A stretch of DNA of 64,000 nt, taken from NCBI GenBank assembly GCA_028753945.1, contig JAPNXP010000009.1, positions 186,001-250,000 on the forward strand. The letters run 5' to 3'. The stretch is from Hexactinellida sp. DTS-2022. Its lineage: Eukaryota; Porifera; Hexactinellida. The notes below the pieces were generated by a model that saw only the letters and a list, made by a program, of their open reading frames with translations, did not search any database and was not told the DNA's origin. Shown in pieces: positions 13,806 through 24,200 of this stretch (position 1 is its first letter; every line of letters starts with the position of its first letter). A program made the translations under genes and the position numbers.

Positions 13806-13960
13806 ATTTGCTTATGACTATTACGGGAGCCAATGAAATAATGGGCCAATGCGCTAAATATACAGGTGTATTATTTGATTGGACAATTTAAATTTGCTTA
13901 TGACTATTTCGGGAGCCAATAAAATAATATTTCATCTGCCAAATTAGCAGAGTATTATTA
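13806..13960. repeat. 86-bp direct repeat carrying CCAAT motifs
   Basis: The stretch ATTTGCTTATGACTATT followed by CGGGAGCCAAT occurs at 13806 and again at 13892 (offset 86 bp) with a few differences. The region has about five CCAAT/ATTGG motifs in both orientations, directly upstream of the minus-strand TATA box. CCAAT motifs bind NF-Y in eukaryotes, so this is a plausible duplicated promoter-proximal element for the small gene. Confidence 0.5.
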
Positions 13961-14666
13961 GATTGGGCAGGTTAACGAAATTGAAACAACATTACATTTA
14001 TGTATTACCTCTTTCTTATAGTGATCTTTTTTGTTTCTTCTACGTATATTTCTGTTGATTTGGAGATATTGATCTAGTTCAGTCCGTAGAGGTGGGTATA
14101 ATGGGGTGTTTTTCGCTTTATGAGGTGTGAGTTTGCTCAAAAGAAAATATAAAACAAATAAACACGTTTTTGTATAAAAATAATGAAATGGATATACGTA
14201 TAGATTTATACATACATCGTATGGAAAGAAGTAGAAGCTCAAAATAGAATCTTTTAGAATGCAATTACTCAGGAATTACACGCAACAGAGACACTACCCG
14301 AAAGCATTCATTCATGATTCGTAAGAGCTATCATTAGTAAGTGATGTAAATCACAGATATACAGTAGACTGTAGTATATATAATATAATAATTTCATAGA
14401 GGGAAACTGTTAAGATCTCCTCTAAATACGTATACACAATGTTGAACTATTAAGTAAATCGGATCAAAATGTTCACTACCTGAAATAATTAGTCTTTGTT
14501 AGACTAATCCCAACTTCTGTCCAATGTTGGCGGAAGTCTATATTCATGACGATGCATTGACTGAAATATCTATCTATAAAGAATTAGCTAAAAGATCTTG
14601 GAGTAGCATGCCGAAGCAATACTCCGAGAGAGTTCTTAAAGTGTAGCCGACATATATTCCTAGGAG
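13961..14666. other. Helitron intergenic region
   Basis: AT-rich sequence between the end of the RepHel-OTU gene and the promoter of the small gene. A 94-codon minus-strand frame at 13958-14242 is rich in F, Y and K, has no recognisable domain and reads like chance. I see no RNA gene or clear terminal structure. Confidence 0.5.
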
Positions 14667-16559
14667 CTACTTATAATAAAATGGATCGAAGTGGTAGAGC
14701 TCTTCGACATTGTGTAGTCGGTGCAGCACTACACCAAGTTTCTGGCCGCTGAACACAGGATTACTGTGTGTTGTAGATGACAATGTGTCATGAGCATAGA
14801 TAGTGTCTACTCTCCACATATTAGGATTAGTGTGAGTAGCGTTGATAACTAATACATCTATCTCCGCTAGAGAACCCAATATAGCTAATACTACATCTGT
14901 ACCCCATTCATTTGGATTGCTTATGAGGTCTAAATGATTGTTCAAATCCTCTTCACAGCTATAATGTAACATTTTCATTACATTATAACAGTGTAGAGGG
15001 CTGTTTCGAAATTGACGAATCAATTGAAATTTTAAGTGTTCATATATTGCCTCTGAACCAAAAATAATATGTGCTAAGGCTCGGTAAAGACAATTACCAT
15101 CTCCAGTTACAGGGCATAATTCAAAATTGTGACCAAACAAATGTGATAGACTTGCTTCAAGCGATGCGTAGTAATTTTTTAAAGTGCTATCAACAATAAC
15201 CATTCCATTATTTCGGATGGATAATATTGGTTGTATTTCCATATCAAGAGTCATTGCTATATGGTTACGCATGAGTAGGGAAAATTGGTTAACAGAACCT
15301 GTTAGAGATTCTATCAATTCATGTTGTCGAACTTGAGAGATAGGGAAACTTCCATCTTTTTCAGTATTACCTGGAACCGAGTCTGGCTCAGAATCAGAAA
15401 ATGCATTCTCGAATGACAAATCCATTGGGGAACAATATCCAGAGTTTTGGTTGGAGGGAGAAATGTTTCCCAGATGATATTGAAATACCTCCTTATAAAC
15501 TACATTCCTTACCGAAACTCCACCGGAGGCAGAGTAAGTTCCTCCACAAACCATTACTTTCAAGCCTCGAGGATTCTGTACTCTGCTAAGAGCAACATAT
15601 AATTGTCCATGACTGAATATAGCATCCGGAGTAGGTAAAAATATACCAACTGAATTAAGACTCTGGCCCTGACCTTTGTTAATAGTAATACAAAATGCAG
15701 GACGAATTGGGAATTGTTTTCGCCTGAGAACAAACGGGAAGTCTGTCTCAGAAGGTATCATCACTATGCGAGGAATGAACACTCGTTTGCCACGATGTGT
15801 GCCAGTTGCAATTTCAGCATCAATAACATGGCTTGACATTTCAATAATTGTTAAGCGAGAGCCATTACACATCCCTTGAGTGGGATCTATACTACGCAAA
15901 AGTATTACTGAGGCGTATTTCTTAAGGTAGAGGCGATGCGGAGGTAAGCTAGCAAGCGTAATGGAATTTAAAAACTCAGTTGGATACATGGCAGCCTGAT
16001 TAGAATCTACAGAATCCGCACTCAATAATACTTTAGCCTCACCGGGTATTTGGTTCATTACAAACTCATTAATTTGATCTGTTGTGTCGTTCTTAGGACA
16101 CATAATTATGCGGGAAGTGATATAATCACGATTTTGATAATTTTCCTTAATATCAGAGTAGATAGTTGTGGCCAAATCTGCGAAAGTTTCACCACGTACT
16201 ATAAATTTCTCATTTATATGAACCATATTATCTTCGTTTTGAGGTTCAGTACCATCACCTACTCTTAGCAAAAAGTCTGAGAATTCGCTCACTTCAACAG
16301 AATCCTGAGAAGATAATCGCTGAAGACGCATGTTGATCGTTAACTTCATAACTTTAACACAACGCCAAAGTGGTGATCTATTTATACAGGCAGATACAAC
16401 TTCTGATCTACTTCCGTGCCTAATTACTGGTAGAATTTGACGAAAGTCACCTCCAAATACGATAACCTTTCCACCAAAAGGTTGGTCACACGAACAAAGG
16501 TCTCTCAAACTCCGATCTATACACTCAGCAGCAGAGTGGACCATGGGTCGATGGGTCAT
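14667..16559 (-). CDS. Helitron helicase C-terminal part plus OTU domain
   Basis: The downstream half of the split gene. The frame's first 12 codons come from the MITE end and target duplication; native sequence resumes at 16523 (CIDRSLRDL). It carries Pif1-like motifs FGGDFRQILPV and GQLYVALSRV, then about 180 residues resembling an OTU cysteine protease: GDGNCLYRAL, with Asp487 and nucleophile candidate Cys490 in this frame, and the likely catalytic His623 in LYHFDPF near the stop. OTU proteins usually remove ubiquitin from substrates, and OTU domains are known in some animal Helitron/Helentron proteins. Its role in transposition is not established. The ATG at 16559 lies within the MITE, so separate translation is unlikely to be natural. 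Confidence 0.88.
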   Translation of the reverse strand: MTHRPMVHSAAECIDRSLRDLCSCDQPFGGKVIVFGGDFRQILPVIRHGSRSEVVSACINRSPLWRCVKVMKLTINMRLQRLSSQDSVEVSEFSDFLLRVGDGTEPQNEDNMVHINEKFIVRGETFADLATTIYSDIKENYQNRDYITSRIIMCPKNDTTDQINEFVMNQIPGEAKVLLSADSVDSNQAAMYPTEFLNSITLASLPPHRLYLKKYASVILLRSIDPTQGMCNGSRLTIIEMSSHVIDAEIATGTHRGKRVFIPRIVMIPSETDFPFVLRRKQFPIRPAFCITINKGQGQSLNSVGIFLPTPDAIFSHGQLYVALSRVQNPRGLKVMVCGGTYSASGGVSVRNVVYKEVFQYHLGNISPSNQNSGYCSPMDLSFENAFSDSEPDSVPGNTEKDGSFPISQVRQHELIESLTGSVNQFSLLMRNHIAMTLDMEIQPILSIRNNGMVIVDSTLKNYYASLEASLSHLFGHNFELCPVTGDGNCLYRALAHIIFGSEAIYEHLKFQLIRQFRNSPLHCYNVMKMLHYSCEEDLNNHLDLISNPNEWGTDVVLAILGSLAEIDVLVINATHTNPNMWRVDTIYAHDTLSSTTHSNPVFSGQKLGVVLHRLHNVEELYHFDPFYYK

Positions 16560-16974
16560 GGGTCATGGGTCAAATGGGTCACTTAAATTGATGGGTCAGA
16601 TGGGTCATGGGTCACGGCTCTGTGACCCATGACCCATTTGGAATTTCGATGTTCGTCCAGTTATAGACGAATCAAATTAACCCAGAAACTAAACAGGGTA
16701 TTTCTTTGGAAATGGAACATAGAAGTCTACCAAAAGTAATTGATTTACATAGGTTAATACATATATTGTAAGTTGCATTGTGTTACATAATGTTTAGATA
16801 TTAAAAATAGATATTTAAATAGGTCAATGGGTAACACGATGGGTCAAAGCGTTACTCGATGGGTCAATGGGTCACTCGATGGGTCATGGGTCAATGGGTC
16901 AATGGGTCATGGGTCACAGATGCGATGGGTCAGATGGGTCATGGGTCACCAATGTTGACCCATGGTCCACTCTG
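16532..16974. mobile_element. hAT-type MITE, 443 bp
   Basis: Perfect 18-bp terminal inverted repeats CAGAGTGGACCATGGGTC, flanked by an 8-bp target duplication CTCAGCAG (16524-16531 and 16975-16982). An 8-bp duplication with CAG-initial TIRs is diagnostic of the hAT superfamily. Many copies of TGGGTCA/TGACCCA sit near both ends, and an internal inverted repeat lies around 16594-16640. Such subterminal arrays are typical transposase-binding sites. No transposase is encoded. It inserted between the Walker B and third motif of the Helitron helicase and broke the frame. The perfect target duplication and TIRs suggest a recent insertion. Confidence 0.95.
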
Positions 16975-19900
16975 CTCAGCAGCATGCCTATGTATCATTG
17001 GGGCTTCATCCCATACTAATAACATGGCAGATTGTATTAGTTTAGCTAAGGCACTCTGTTTAGAAATGTTACACACGGATAACTCATTCACAGGAATTGG
17101 AATCTTTAGCCTAGAATGAACAGTCCTCCCGCCTTGCAGCAGGAGAGCTGCTATCCCAGAAGAAGCCATGGCTAGTGCAATCTGACCCTGTGATCGGACT
17201 TTAGCTAATATTGTGTTGTAAAGAAAGGTTTTGCCAGTACCTCCGGGTCCATCAATAAAAAATGCTCTCTGGGCAATAATTGGATCATTGATTGCCTCCA
17301 TTATGCATTCAAATATGTCAGTTTGATCAGAGTTAAGCCCCCGGATATTTTCCTCAGCAACAGTTAATTGTTCAGTGACATTATAATCCATTTCAAATCG
17401 AATGATGCTAGGTTGATCATAGGGACTCTTGGCAAGAGACGGAAGTGGCATTCCAGGAAAATCTGATAGTGATTTACCCTGTTGTTCTAGTCGATACTGA
17501 ATATCTATTAATGCCTTGTTAGTCAAGTGCTCGTTCAATTCGAGATTGGGAGCTAATACTCTAGCTTTAAATAAATAGTCCTCAGACAGGGAGACTTTAT
17601 GCTTATTCCACAAAGCTAGTGGTTCAGATGGCTCGTTGAACAAAAGAATAGTCACAAACAGCTGGCGTAGCTGTGTTGGTACTTCACTTATGGCAGCTGC
17701 TGTCAAGCAGTCATCAGATTCCTGATCATCCTCCAACAGGCCTCGTCTACGGGCTGCTTCCTTAAAGGTATCACACACGGTGCCATCAGGGAGAGTGCGG
17801 ATATCTTGAAAACTGGTACAGCCCGTGACATGATTGAGAAGCATTCTTAAGAAATAACGGTCACCGTCACCTGGATGAGCTGAATAGACACGGCCTATCA
17901 CGGTGCCATGCCCTTTGATCCTCTCCTTCCATTCACGATCAGTCTTATCCCATACAAATTTATCGGGAAAATTTGTATAAGTAAGTTCCCTTGCACTCGC
18001 AAATTTTTGATTAGCAACAAACCACCCAGTGAGGGTAGTGTGTCTCTGCCTACTAAGGACATCTTCTATAGAAGCACTTTCAGCAAACACTACAGGCTGC
18101 TGATCTTCCAGGTGCAAAGCTAGTCTCATCACATGTGGAAAATTTGCGTGGAGATCAAACGCAAAGAGACGATAGCAAGCTTCAGTAGCAGACACGTATC
18201 GAGCTTCTAGATAGTTTACAATTTCATTTACGTTCTTAGTCTTACTACTTTCACTACTGTCAGCAGTATGGAACTCTACAATGGCTCTATCATGACCCTT
18301 GTACACGTATTTGTATAGATATTTAACTGCACTAACTGTACTGCAAATCTCAACATTAATATGTGCATTGTATTTCAGAAGTAAATAAGGATTGTATGGA
18401 ACAACCGAGCGATTGTCTAATTCAATACCATTTACTTGTACAGTTCGTTTGTTATCACGACGTTGGTATATAGGATAGCTATCGTTGCCTGTTGTAGTAC
18501 ATTCAGCAAAAGCTTTTGGATATTTTTTCGTGCATTTACCATCGCGCATGCAAGGAGCGTTCCTCCTTATAGAGCCACACGGACTATGCATCATACAACG
18601 CTTAACAATATCGTGAAGCCTGGGATTATGGATTGGGTCGGGAATTTCCGCACATACAATTTTGTCATAGTCTGATGGTTCTCTAGGTTTATCGCTCTGA
18701 CATAGAATCACCAAAATGTGTGCATGGGGGAGGCCCCGTTTTTGGAATTCTATTGTATAAACATGCGCCAACGGTTTACCTAATACATGTTTGTTACAGA
18801 TATCATTAAGTAATTCTTTCAATTTCATCTTAAATACTCTAACAATTAAATCAGGACGATCGGTCGCTTTTTGGTTTCCTATAAGAGCAGAGGATATCTC
18901 CTCCCATTTAGGATTGCATGTAAATGTAATGAATAAGTCTGGCTTACCATATTTCCTGACTATAGACATACTGTCCTGGTATAACTCAAACATTTGTCGG
19001 GGACTACCTGTGAAGGAAGAAGGCAATATCACTTTACGTCCCAAATCTCTAGGATTAGAATCGCCTGCAGAAATAGCATCAGCTAGGCCACTGTATAGAT
19101 CTACTCTAATCTTTTGCTGATTGCACTTAATATAGTTTAGTCGCTGTTGCTCCACTTTAGCAAACATATCCACCAAGTACTGATGAAAGAGTCTGCCAAA
19201 CATGTGTAGATAGCTCAAGTCACTTCTCACCATCAGACGGGAAGAGTAATACTCCAATGCAGTCACATCTCCTTTCCCTCTGCTGTGAGGGATTTTCAGA
19301 TGCCAGCCATTATCTCCTGAGGGGAACAAAAGTACATAATGCAAAGAATCATAAGCGCAATTACACTCGGTTATACGCTGTAAACCCCCTGTACGTGCAT
19401 GTAGCACTATGTCTCTGCTGGCTACGCCTTCTGAATACCCGTCTCCGGGCATGATAACGGCTACCTCGGGGGCAGCAGGGGCGTTATAGCGTCTGGGATC
19501 AGGGACACCATCAGCCCGGATAATCATCCTAACGTCAGTTCCTCCTTGCGCTCTCATTAGCTCTATTCCGTGTCTGAAGTACTGCACATAAGGATTGACC
19601 TCGTGCATTAGCGCCTGTAGCGCTTTCAGTTCTGGCAGAGATGCCTCTCCCAGATGCCGCTGCCGGTTTTCTATCTCGCCCTCAGCTGTGCCATCATGGA
19701 TGTATATCTGGGCAAAGGAGGGAGCCTCTCCCTCTCTGGGTGTCAGCTGTCCGATATAATGGTGTACAACTCCCTGGATACGGAAGGTGTATACTCCACG
19801 TCTCGCGCTAGCAAGTTCCTTATCGAGGTTTACTCCCAGCGAAGCAAAGGCTAGAGCTGAGTTGTAGGCTCGAATTTTATCTCTGAACTCTCGTCCTCGT

Positions 19901-20871
19901 TTGTCAGAAGTAGTCAGCAGATGCAGTAGCATCTCAGGAGGTGAGACTAAAGGGGGTAGAACCACCTTCCCCTGTCCACAACAGAGGGGGAATTTGTTGC
20001 ATTTCTTAGTGCTAGTGGTAAGCTTTTCGCTCTCCCAAAACTTCGCGCCACAAAGTGGACAAATAAATTCCATTGCACCAAAATAATTTTCGTTGATTAA
20101 ATTATCGTTAAATTCAGATGCAGGAACGGAACGTGCGATATTATGATAACTATCATTACTATTACCTTTGGTCCTTAAGGACTGGTACTTTCTTTGATAG
20201 TCTAGACGGGAAATTCGTCTTTCATTACTCTCGTCCTCGAAATGAGCTTTATTATGATCTCGCTGGCGCTTGCGGCGGATAATTAGTTCTTCGCTGCTCT
20301 CACTTAAATAGTAAGCTTTCTGATATTCTAGCTGGCGTTCAAGACGGGTAGCTCGATCATCTGCACTCTGATTGTCAAAGTGGGATAATTGGTATTCTAG
20401 TTGTTGACCGAGACGGGTAGCTCGTTCTTCATTACTCTGTTTGTCACGGTAAGATAATTGGAATTCTTGTTGTTGACCGAGACGGGTAGCTCGTTCTTCA
20501 CCACTTTGATTGTCACGGTAAGATAATTGGAATTCTTGTTGTTGACCGAGACGGATAGCTCGTTCTTCTACACTCTGATTGTCACGGTAAGATAATTGGA
20601 ATTCTTGTTGTTGACCGAGACGGATAGCTCGTTCTTCATCACTCTGTTTGTCACGGTAAGATAATTGGAATTCTTGTTGTTGACCCAGACGGGTAGCTCG
20701 TTCTTCACCACTTTGTTTTACATAATATGCCAGTTGATACTTTTTTTGCTTCTCAAGCCTGGCTTGTTTAGCTTCTATTGTTTCATTAATTCTCAAAATT
20801 TCCATTCTCAATGCATCGTTTTTAGTAAAACGTGATTTGCATTGAGGACCGCGTTTTATCATTCGGGGCAT
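16939..20871 (-). CDS. Helitron Rep/helicase, N-terminal part (truncated)
   Basis: Starts at ATG 20871, 58 bp below a TATAAATAG box; 1310 codons, the last 11 read from the MITE. Residues 35-239 are 23-residue repeats (type EERATRLGQQQEFQLSYRD), Glu/Arg/Gln-rich and probably helical. Residues about 268-307 hold two CxxC-type cysteine clusters. The Rep nuclease region follows: the HUH motif HAH is at residues 716-718 (within GLPHAHIL) and the paired tyrosines of YLEARY at 887 and 892. In known Helitrons these residues cut and join DNA strands. The Pif1-like helicase begins near 1180, with Walker A GPGGTGKT (Lys1214) and Walker B WDEAP near 1288. The frame then enters the MITE. All Rep catalytic residues are present, but the helicase lacks its later motifs in this piece. 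Confidence 0.92.
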   Translation of the reverse strand: MPRMIKRGPQCKSRFTKNDALRMEILRINETIEAKQARLEKQKKYQLAYYVKQSGEERATRLGQQQEFQLSYRDKQSDEERAIRLGQQQEFQLSYRDNQSVEERAIRLGQQQEFQLSYRDNQSGEERATRLGQQQEFQLSYRDKQSNEERATRLGQQLEYQLSHFDNQSADDRATRLERQLEYQKAYYLSESSEELIIRRKRQRDHNKAHFEDESNERRISRLDYQRKYQSLRTKGNSNDSYHNIARSVPASEFNDNLINENYFGAMEFICPLCGAKFWESEKLTTSTKKCNKFPLCCGQGKVVLPPLVSPPEMLLHLLTTSDKRGREFRDKIRAYNSALAFASLGVNLDKELASARRGVYTFRIQGVVHHYIGQLTPREGEAPSFAQIYIHDGTAEGEIENRQRHLGEASLPELKALQALMHEVNPYVQYFRHGIELMRAQGGTDVRMIIRADGVPDPRRYNAPAAPEVAVIMPGDGYSEGVASRDIVLHARTGGLQRITECNCAYDSLHYVLLFPSGDNGWHLKIPHSRGKGDVTALEYYSSRLMVRSDLSYLHMFGRLFHQYLVDMFAKVEQQRLNYIKCNQQKIRVDLYSGLADAISAGDSNPRDLGRKVILPSSFTGSPRQMFELYQDSMSIVRKYGKPDLFITFTCNPKWEEISSALIGNQKATDRPDLIVRVFKMKLKELLNDICNKHVLGKPLAHVYTIEFQKRGLPHAHILVILCQSDKPREPSDYDKIVCAEIPDPIHNPRLHDIVKRCMMHSPCGSIRRNAPCMRDGKCTKKYPKAFAECTTTGNDSYPIYQRRDNKRTVQVNGIELDNRSVVPYNPYLLLKYNAHINVEICSTVSAVKYLYKYVYKGHDRAIVEFHTADSSESSKTKNVNEIVNYLEARYVSATEACYRLFAFDLHANFPHVMRLALHLEDQQPVVFAESASIEDVLSRQRHTTLTGWFVANQKFASARELTYTNFPDKFVWDKTDREWKERIKGHGTVIGRVYSAHPGDGDRYFLRMLLNHVTGCTSFQDIRTLPDGTVCDTFKEAARRRGLLEDDQESDDCLTAAAISEVPTQLRQLFVTILLFNEPSEPLALWNKHKVSLSEDYLFKARVLAPNLELNEHLTNKALIDIQYRLEQQGKSLSDFPGMPLPSLAKSPYDQPSIIRFEMDYNVTEQLTVAEENIRGLNSDQTDIFECIMEAINDPIIAQRAFFIDGPGGTGKTFLYNTILAKVRSQGQIALAMASSGIAALLLQGGRTVHSRLKIPIPVNELSVCNISKQSALAKLIQSAMLLVWDEAPMIHRHAAEQSGPWVNIGDP
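20155..20769 (-). repeat. 69-bp in-frame repeats in the Rep N-terminus
   Basis: About nine 69-bp units, each 23 codons. The four units encoding RLGQQQEFQLSYRD are nearly identical, while the flanking units have diverged (for example RLERQLEYQKAYY and RRKRQRDHNKAHF). This pattern suggests recent expansion of the central units within an older repeat domain. Related Arg/Glu-rich repeats occur near the N-terminus of many Helitron proteins. Confidence 0.9.
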
Positions 20872-20928
20872 TATGAAGCTTGTTCAAGTTTTTGATAGAG
20901 TTTTTTGATAGAGTTTGATAGAGTTGGA

Positions 20929-20937
20929 CTATTTATA
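20929..20937 (-). promoter_or_regulatory. TATA box of the Helitron Rep gene
   Basis: TATAAATAG on the minus strand, 58 bp above the ATG at 20871, which would put transcription start near 20900. Upstream, CCAAT motifs appear as CATTGG near 20970 and GCCAATT near 21018. Between box and ATG, TTTGATAGAG is repeated about three times in the leader. The arrangement matches the promoter of the small gene. Confidence 0.55.
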
Positions 20938-21239
20938 CGATTAATAATAGTAAAGTGTAGGGTAATATTCATTGGTCAAATGTATTGACCCAGAATTATT
21001 TGTGTTTATTTTTTCAGCCAATTAAATTGCAGTCTCAGTTAGGCTCTCTATAATGCATACTTAACAGCTGATAGTTTTGTCACCTTTTGAGAGGGAAGAT
21101 ATTAATATTTTTCTTAGATATTAGAACTTGTTCCTAGAAACATTATTTCCCACCCTCCTGCCAAATTTCAAGTCCGTAGCTCTTACCAGTTCCTCAATCA
21201 ATTCTGAACAAACAAACAAACAAACAAACAAAAAAAAAA
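20938..21239. other. Helitron 5' non-coding region
   Basis: Non-coding sequence between the Rep TATA box and the 5' terminus, with two CCAAT-type motifs and a CAAA simple repeat at 21207-21240. No open frame or RNA gene is visible. Confidence 0.6.
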
Positions 21240-21267
21240 ACAAATCATTGTGATTTAATATATAAGA
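21240..21267 (-). other. Helitron 5' terminus
   Basis: Minus-strand start TCTTATATATTAAATCACAA, followed by a palindromic AAATCA/TGATTT stem. The junction base 21268 resumes the satellite in phase. The adjacent interior, 21207-21240, is a CAAA-type simple repeat ending in an A-run, which may vary in length between copies. The same terminus is duplicated at 13021-13048. Confidence 0.8.
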
Positions 21268-24200
21268 TATATTGTACGCAAAATGCGTACAATATTAACT
21301 AACGAGTTTCTTCTTAGTAGAATGTGGTATAAATAGAAAGTACAAATGGTTTAAATCTCTCATGGGTGGATATAATGAATTCGAATGCTAACGAATGCCT
21401 GCTGTAGTATAATGTGCTATATATTGTACGCAAAAAGCGTACAATATTAACTAACGAGTTTCTTCATAGTAGAATGTGGTATAAATAGAAAGTACAAATG
21501 GTTTAAATCTCTCATGGGTGGATATAAAGAATTCGAATGCTAACGAATGCCTGCTGTAGTATAATGTGCTATATATTGTACGCAAAAAGCGTACAATATT
21601 ATACTAACGAGTTTCTTCTTTTGTAGAATGTGCTATAAATAGAAAGGACAAATGGTATCAATATTTCATGTGTGGATATAATGAATTCGAATGCTAACGA
21701 AGGTCTGCTGTAGCATAATGTTCTATATATTGTACGCAAAATGCGTACAATATTAACTAACGAGTTTCTTCTGAGTAGAATGTGGTATAAATAGAAAGTA
21801 CAAATGGTTTAAATCCCTCATGGGTGGATATAATGAATTCGAATGCTAACGAATGCCTGCTGTAGTATAATGTGCTATATATTGTACGCAAAATGCGTAC
21901 AATATTATACTAACAGGTTTCTTCTTTAGTAGAATGTGGTATAAATAGAAAGGACAAATGGTATCAATAGTTCATGGGTGGATATAATGAATTCGAATGC
22001 TAACGAAGGTCTGCTGTAGTATAATGTGCTATATATTGTACGCAAAAAGCGTACAATGTTATACTAACAGGTTTCTTCTTTAGTAGAATGTGGTATAAAT
22101 AGAAAGGACAAATGGTTTCAATATCTCATGTGTGGATATAATGAATTCGAATGCTAACAAATGTCTGCTGTAGTATAATGTGCTATATATTGTACGCAAA
22201 AAGCGTACAATATTAAACTAACAGGTTTCTTCTTTAGTAGAATGTGCAATAAATAGAAAGTACAAATGGTTTAAATCTCTCATGGGTGGATATAATGAAT
22301 TCGAATGCTAACAAATGTCTGCTGTAGTATAATGTGCTATATATTGTACGCAAAAAGCGTACAATATTAAACTAACAGGTTTCTTCTTTAGTAGAATGTG
22401 CAATAAATAGAAAGTACAAATGGTTTAAATCTCTCATGGGTGGATATAATGAATTCGAATGCTAACAAATGTCTGCTGTAGTATAATGTACTATATATTG
22501 TACGCAAAATGCGTACAATATTATACTAACAGGTTTCTTCTTTAGTAGAATGTGGTATAAATAGAAAGTACAAATGGTATCAATATTTCATGGGTGGATA
22601 TAATGAATTCGAATGCTATCGAATGTCTTCTGTAGTATTATGTGCTATATATTGTACGCAAAATGCGTACAATATTAACTAACGAGTTTCTTCCTTAGTA
22701 GAATGTGCAATAAATAGAAAGGACAAATGGTATCAATATCTTATGTGTGGATATAATGAATTCGAATGCTAACGAAGGTCTGCTGTAGTATAATGTGCTA
22801 TATATTGTATGCAAAAAGCGTACAATATTAACTAACGAGTTTCTTCTTTAGTAGAATGTGCTATAAATAGAAAGTACAAATGATTTCAATATCTTATGTG
22901 TGGATATAATGAATTCGAATGCTAACGAAGGTCTACTGTAGTATAATGTGCTATATATTGTACGCAAAAAGCGTACAATATTATAATAACAGGTTTCTTC
23001 TTTAGTAGAATGTGCAATAAATAGAAAGGACAAATGGTATCAATATTTCATGGGTGGATATAAGGAATTCGAATGCTAACAAATGTCTGCTGTAGCATAA
23101 TGTGCTATATATTGTACGCAAAAAGCGTACAATATTAACTAACGAGTTTCTTCTTTAGTAGAATGTGGTATAAATAGAAAGGACAAATGGTTTAAATCTC
23201 TCATGGGTGGATATAATGAATTCGAATGCTAACGAATGCCTGCTGTAGTATAATGTTTTATATATTGTACGCAAAAAGCGTACAATATTAAACTAACAGG
23301 TTTCTTCTTTAGTAGAATGTGCAATAAATAGAAAGTACAAATGGTTTAAATCTCTCATGGGTGGATATAATGAATTCGAATGCTAACAAATGTCTGCTGT
23401 AGTATAATGTGCTATATATTGTACGCAAAAAGCGTACAATATTAAACTAACAGGTTTCTTCTTTAGTAGAATGTGCAATAAATAGAAAGTACAAATGGTT
23501 TAAATCTCTCATGGGTGGATATAATGAATTCGAATGCTAACAAATGTCTGCTGTAGTATAATGTACTATATATTGTACGCAAAATGCGTACAATATTATA
23601 CTAACAGGTTTCTTCTTTAGTAGAATGTGGTATAAATAGAAAGTACAAATGGTATCAATATTTCATGGGTGGATATAATGAATTCGAATGCTATCGAATG
23701 TCTTCTGTAGTATTATGTGCTATATATTGTACGCAAAATGCGTACAATATTAACTAACGAGTTTCTTCCTTAGTAGAATGTGCAATAAATAGAAAGGACA
23801 AATGGTATCAATATCTTATGTGTGGATATAATGAATTCGAATGCTAACGAAGGTCTGCTGTAGTATAATGTGCTATATATTGTATGCAAAAAGCGTACAA
23901 TATTAACTAACGAGTTTCTTCTTTAGTAGAATGTGCTATAAATAGAAAGTACAAATGATTTCAATATCTTATGTGTGGATATAATGAATTCGAATGCTAA
24001 CGAAGGTCTACTGTAGTATAATGTGCTATATATTGTACGCAAAAAGCGTACAATATTATAATAACAGGTTTCTTCTTTAGTAGAATGTGCAATAAATAGA
24101 AAGGACAAATGGTATCAATATTTCATGGGTGGATATAAGGAATTCGAATGCTAACAAATGTCTGCTGTAGCATAATGTGCTATATATTGTACGCAAAAAG

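Larger units (their letters stand above)
14667..20871 (-). pseudogene. Helitron RepHel-OTU gene, split by a MITE
   Basis: One ancestral minus-strand gene of about 1917 codons: 1299 before the insertion and 618 after. Domain order: 23-residue repeats, Cys-rich zinc-binding-like segment, Helitron_like_N/Rep region with HUH and paired tyrosines, Pif1-like helicase, C-terminal OTU domain. A 443-bp hAT-type MITE with 8-bp target duplication lies in the helicase coding sequence. Removing the MITE and one target copy leaves the frame exactly continuous (...HRHAAE then CIDRSLRDL...), so the element was coding-competent when hit. The interrupted frame stops 11 codons past the junction. A weak GT (minus strand, 16959) and an AG supplied by the target duplication (16525-16524) would splice in frame with five extra residues, so partial rescue is possible but unproven. 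Confidence 0.85.
12842..21267 (-). mobile_element. Helitron (rolling-circle transposon), 8.4 kb, minus-strand orientation
   Basis: The element sits between satellite halves GCTA and TATATT, which join into a perfect monomer. There is therefore no target duplication and insertion was between A and T, as known for Helitrons. On the minus strand it starts with TC at 21267-21266 and ends ...CAGCTTG at 12842. A GC-rich hairpin lies about 11 nt before that end, where Helitron 3' hairpins lie; the last four bases are CTTG rather than the usual CTRR. It encodes a Rep-helicase protein with a C-terminal OTU domain, plus a small candidate cargo gene. Satellite near 26634 matches both flanks and acts as a paralogous empty site. 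The 443-bp MITE in the helicase region probably makes this copy non-autonomous. Confidence 0.9.

Noticed and set aside
16859-17119. 86-codon plus-strand frame starting MGQWVTRW
   Set aside because: Made by the TGGGTCA subterminal repeats of the MITE running into antisense helicase sequence.
15401-20086. Plus-strand frames of 60-109 codons across the Helitron gene
   Set aside because: Antisense shadows of the well-supported RepHel-OTU coding sequence.
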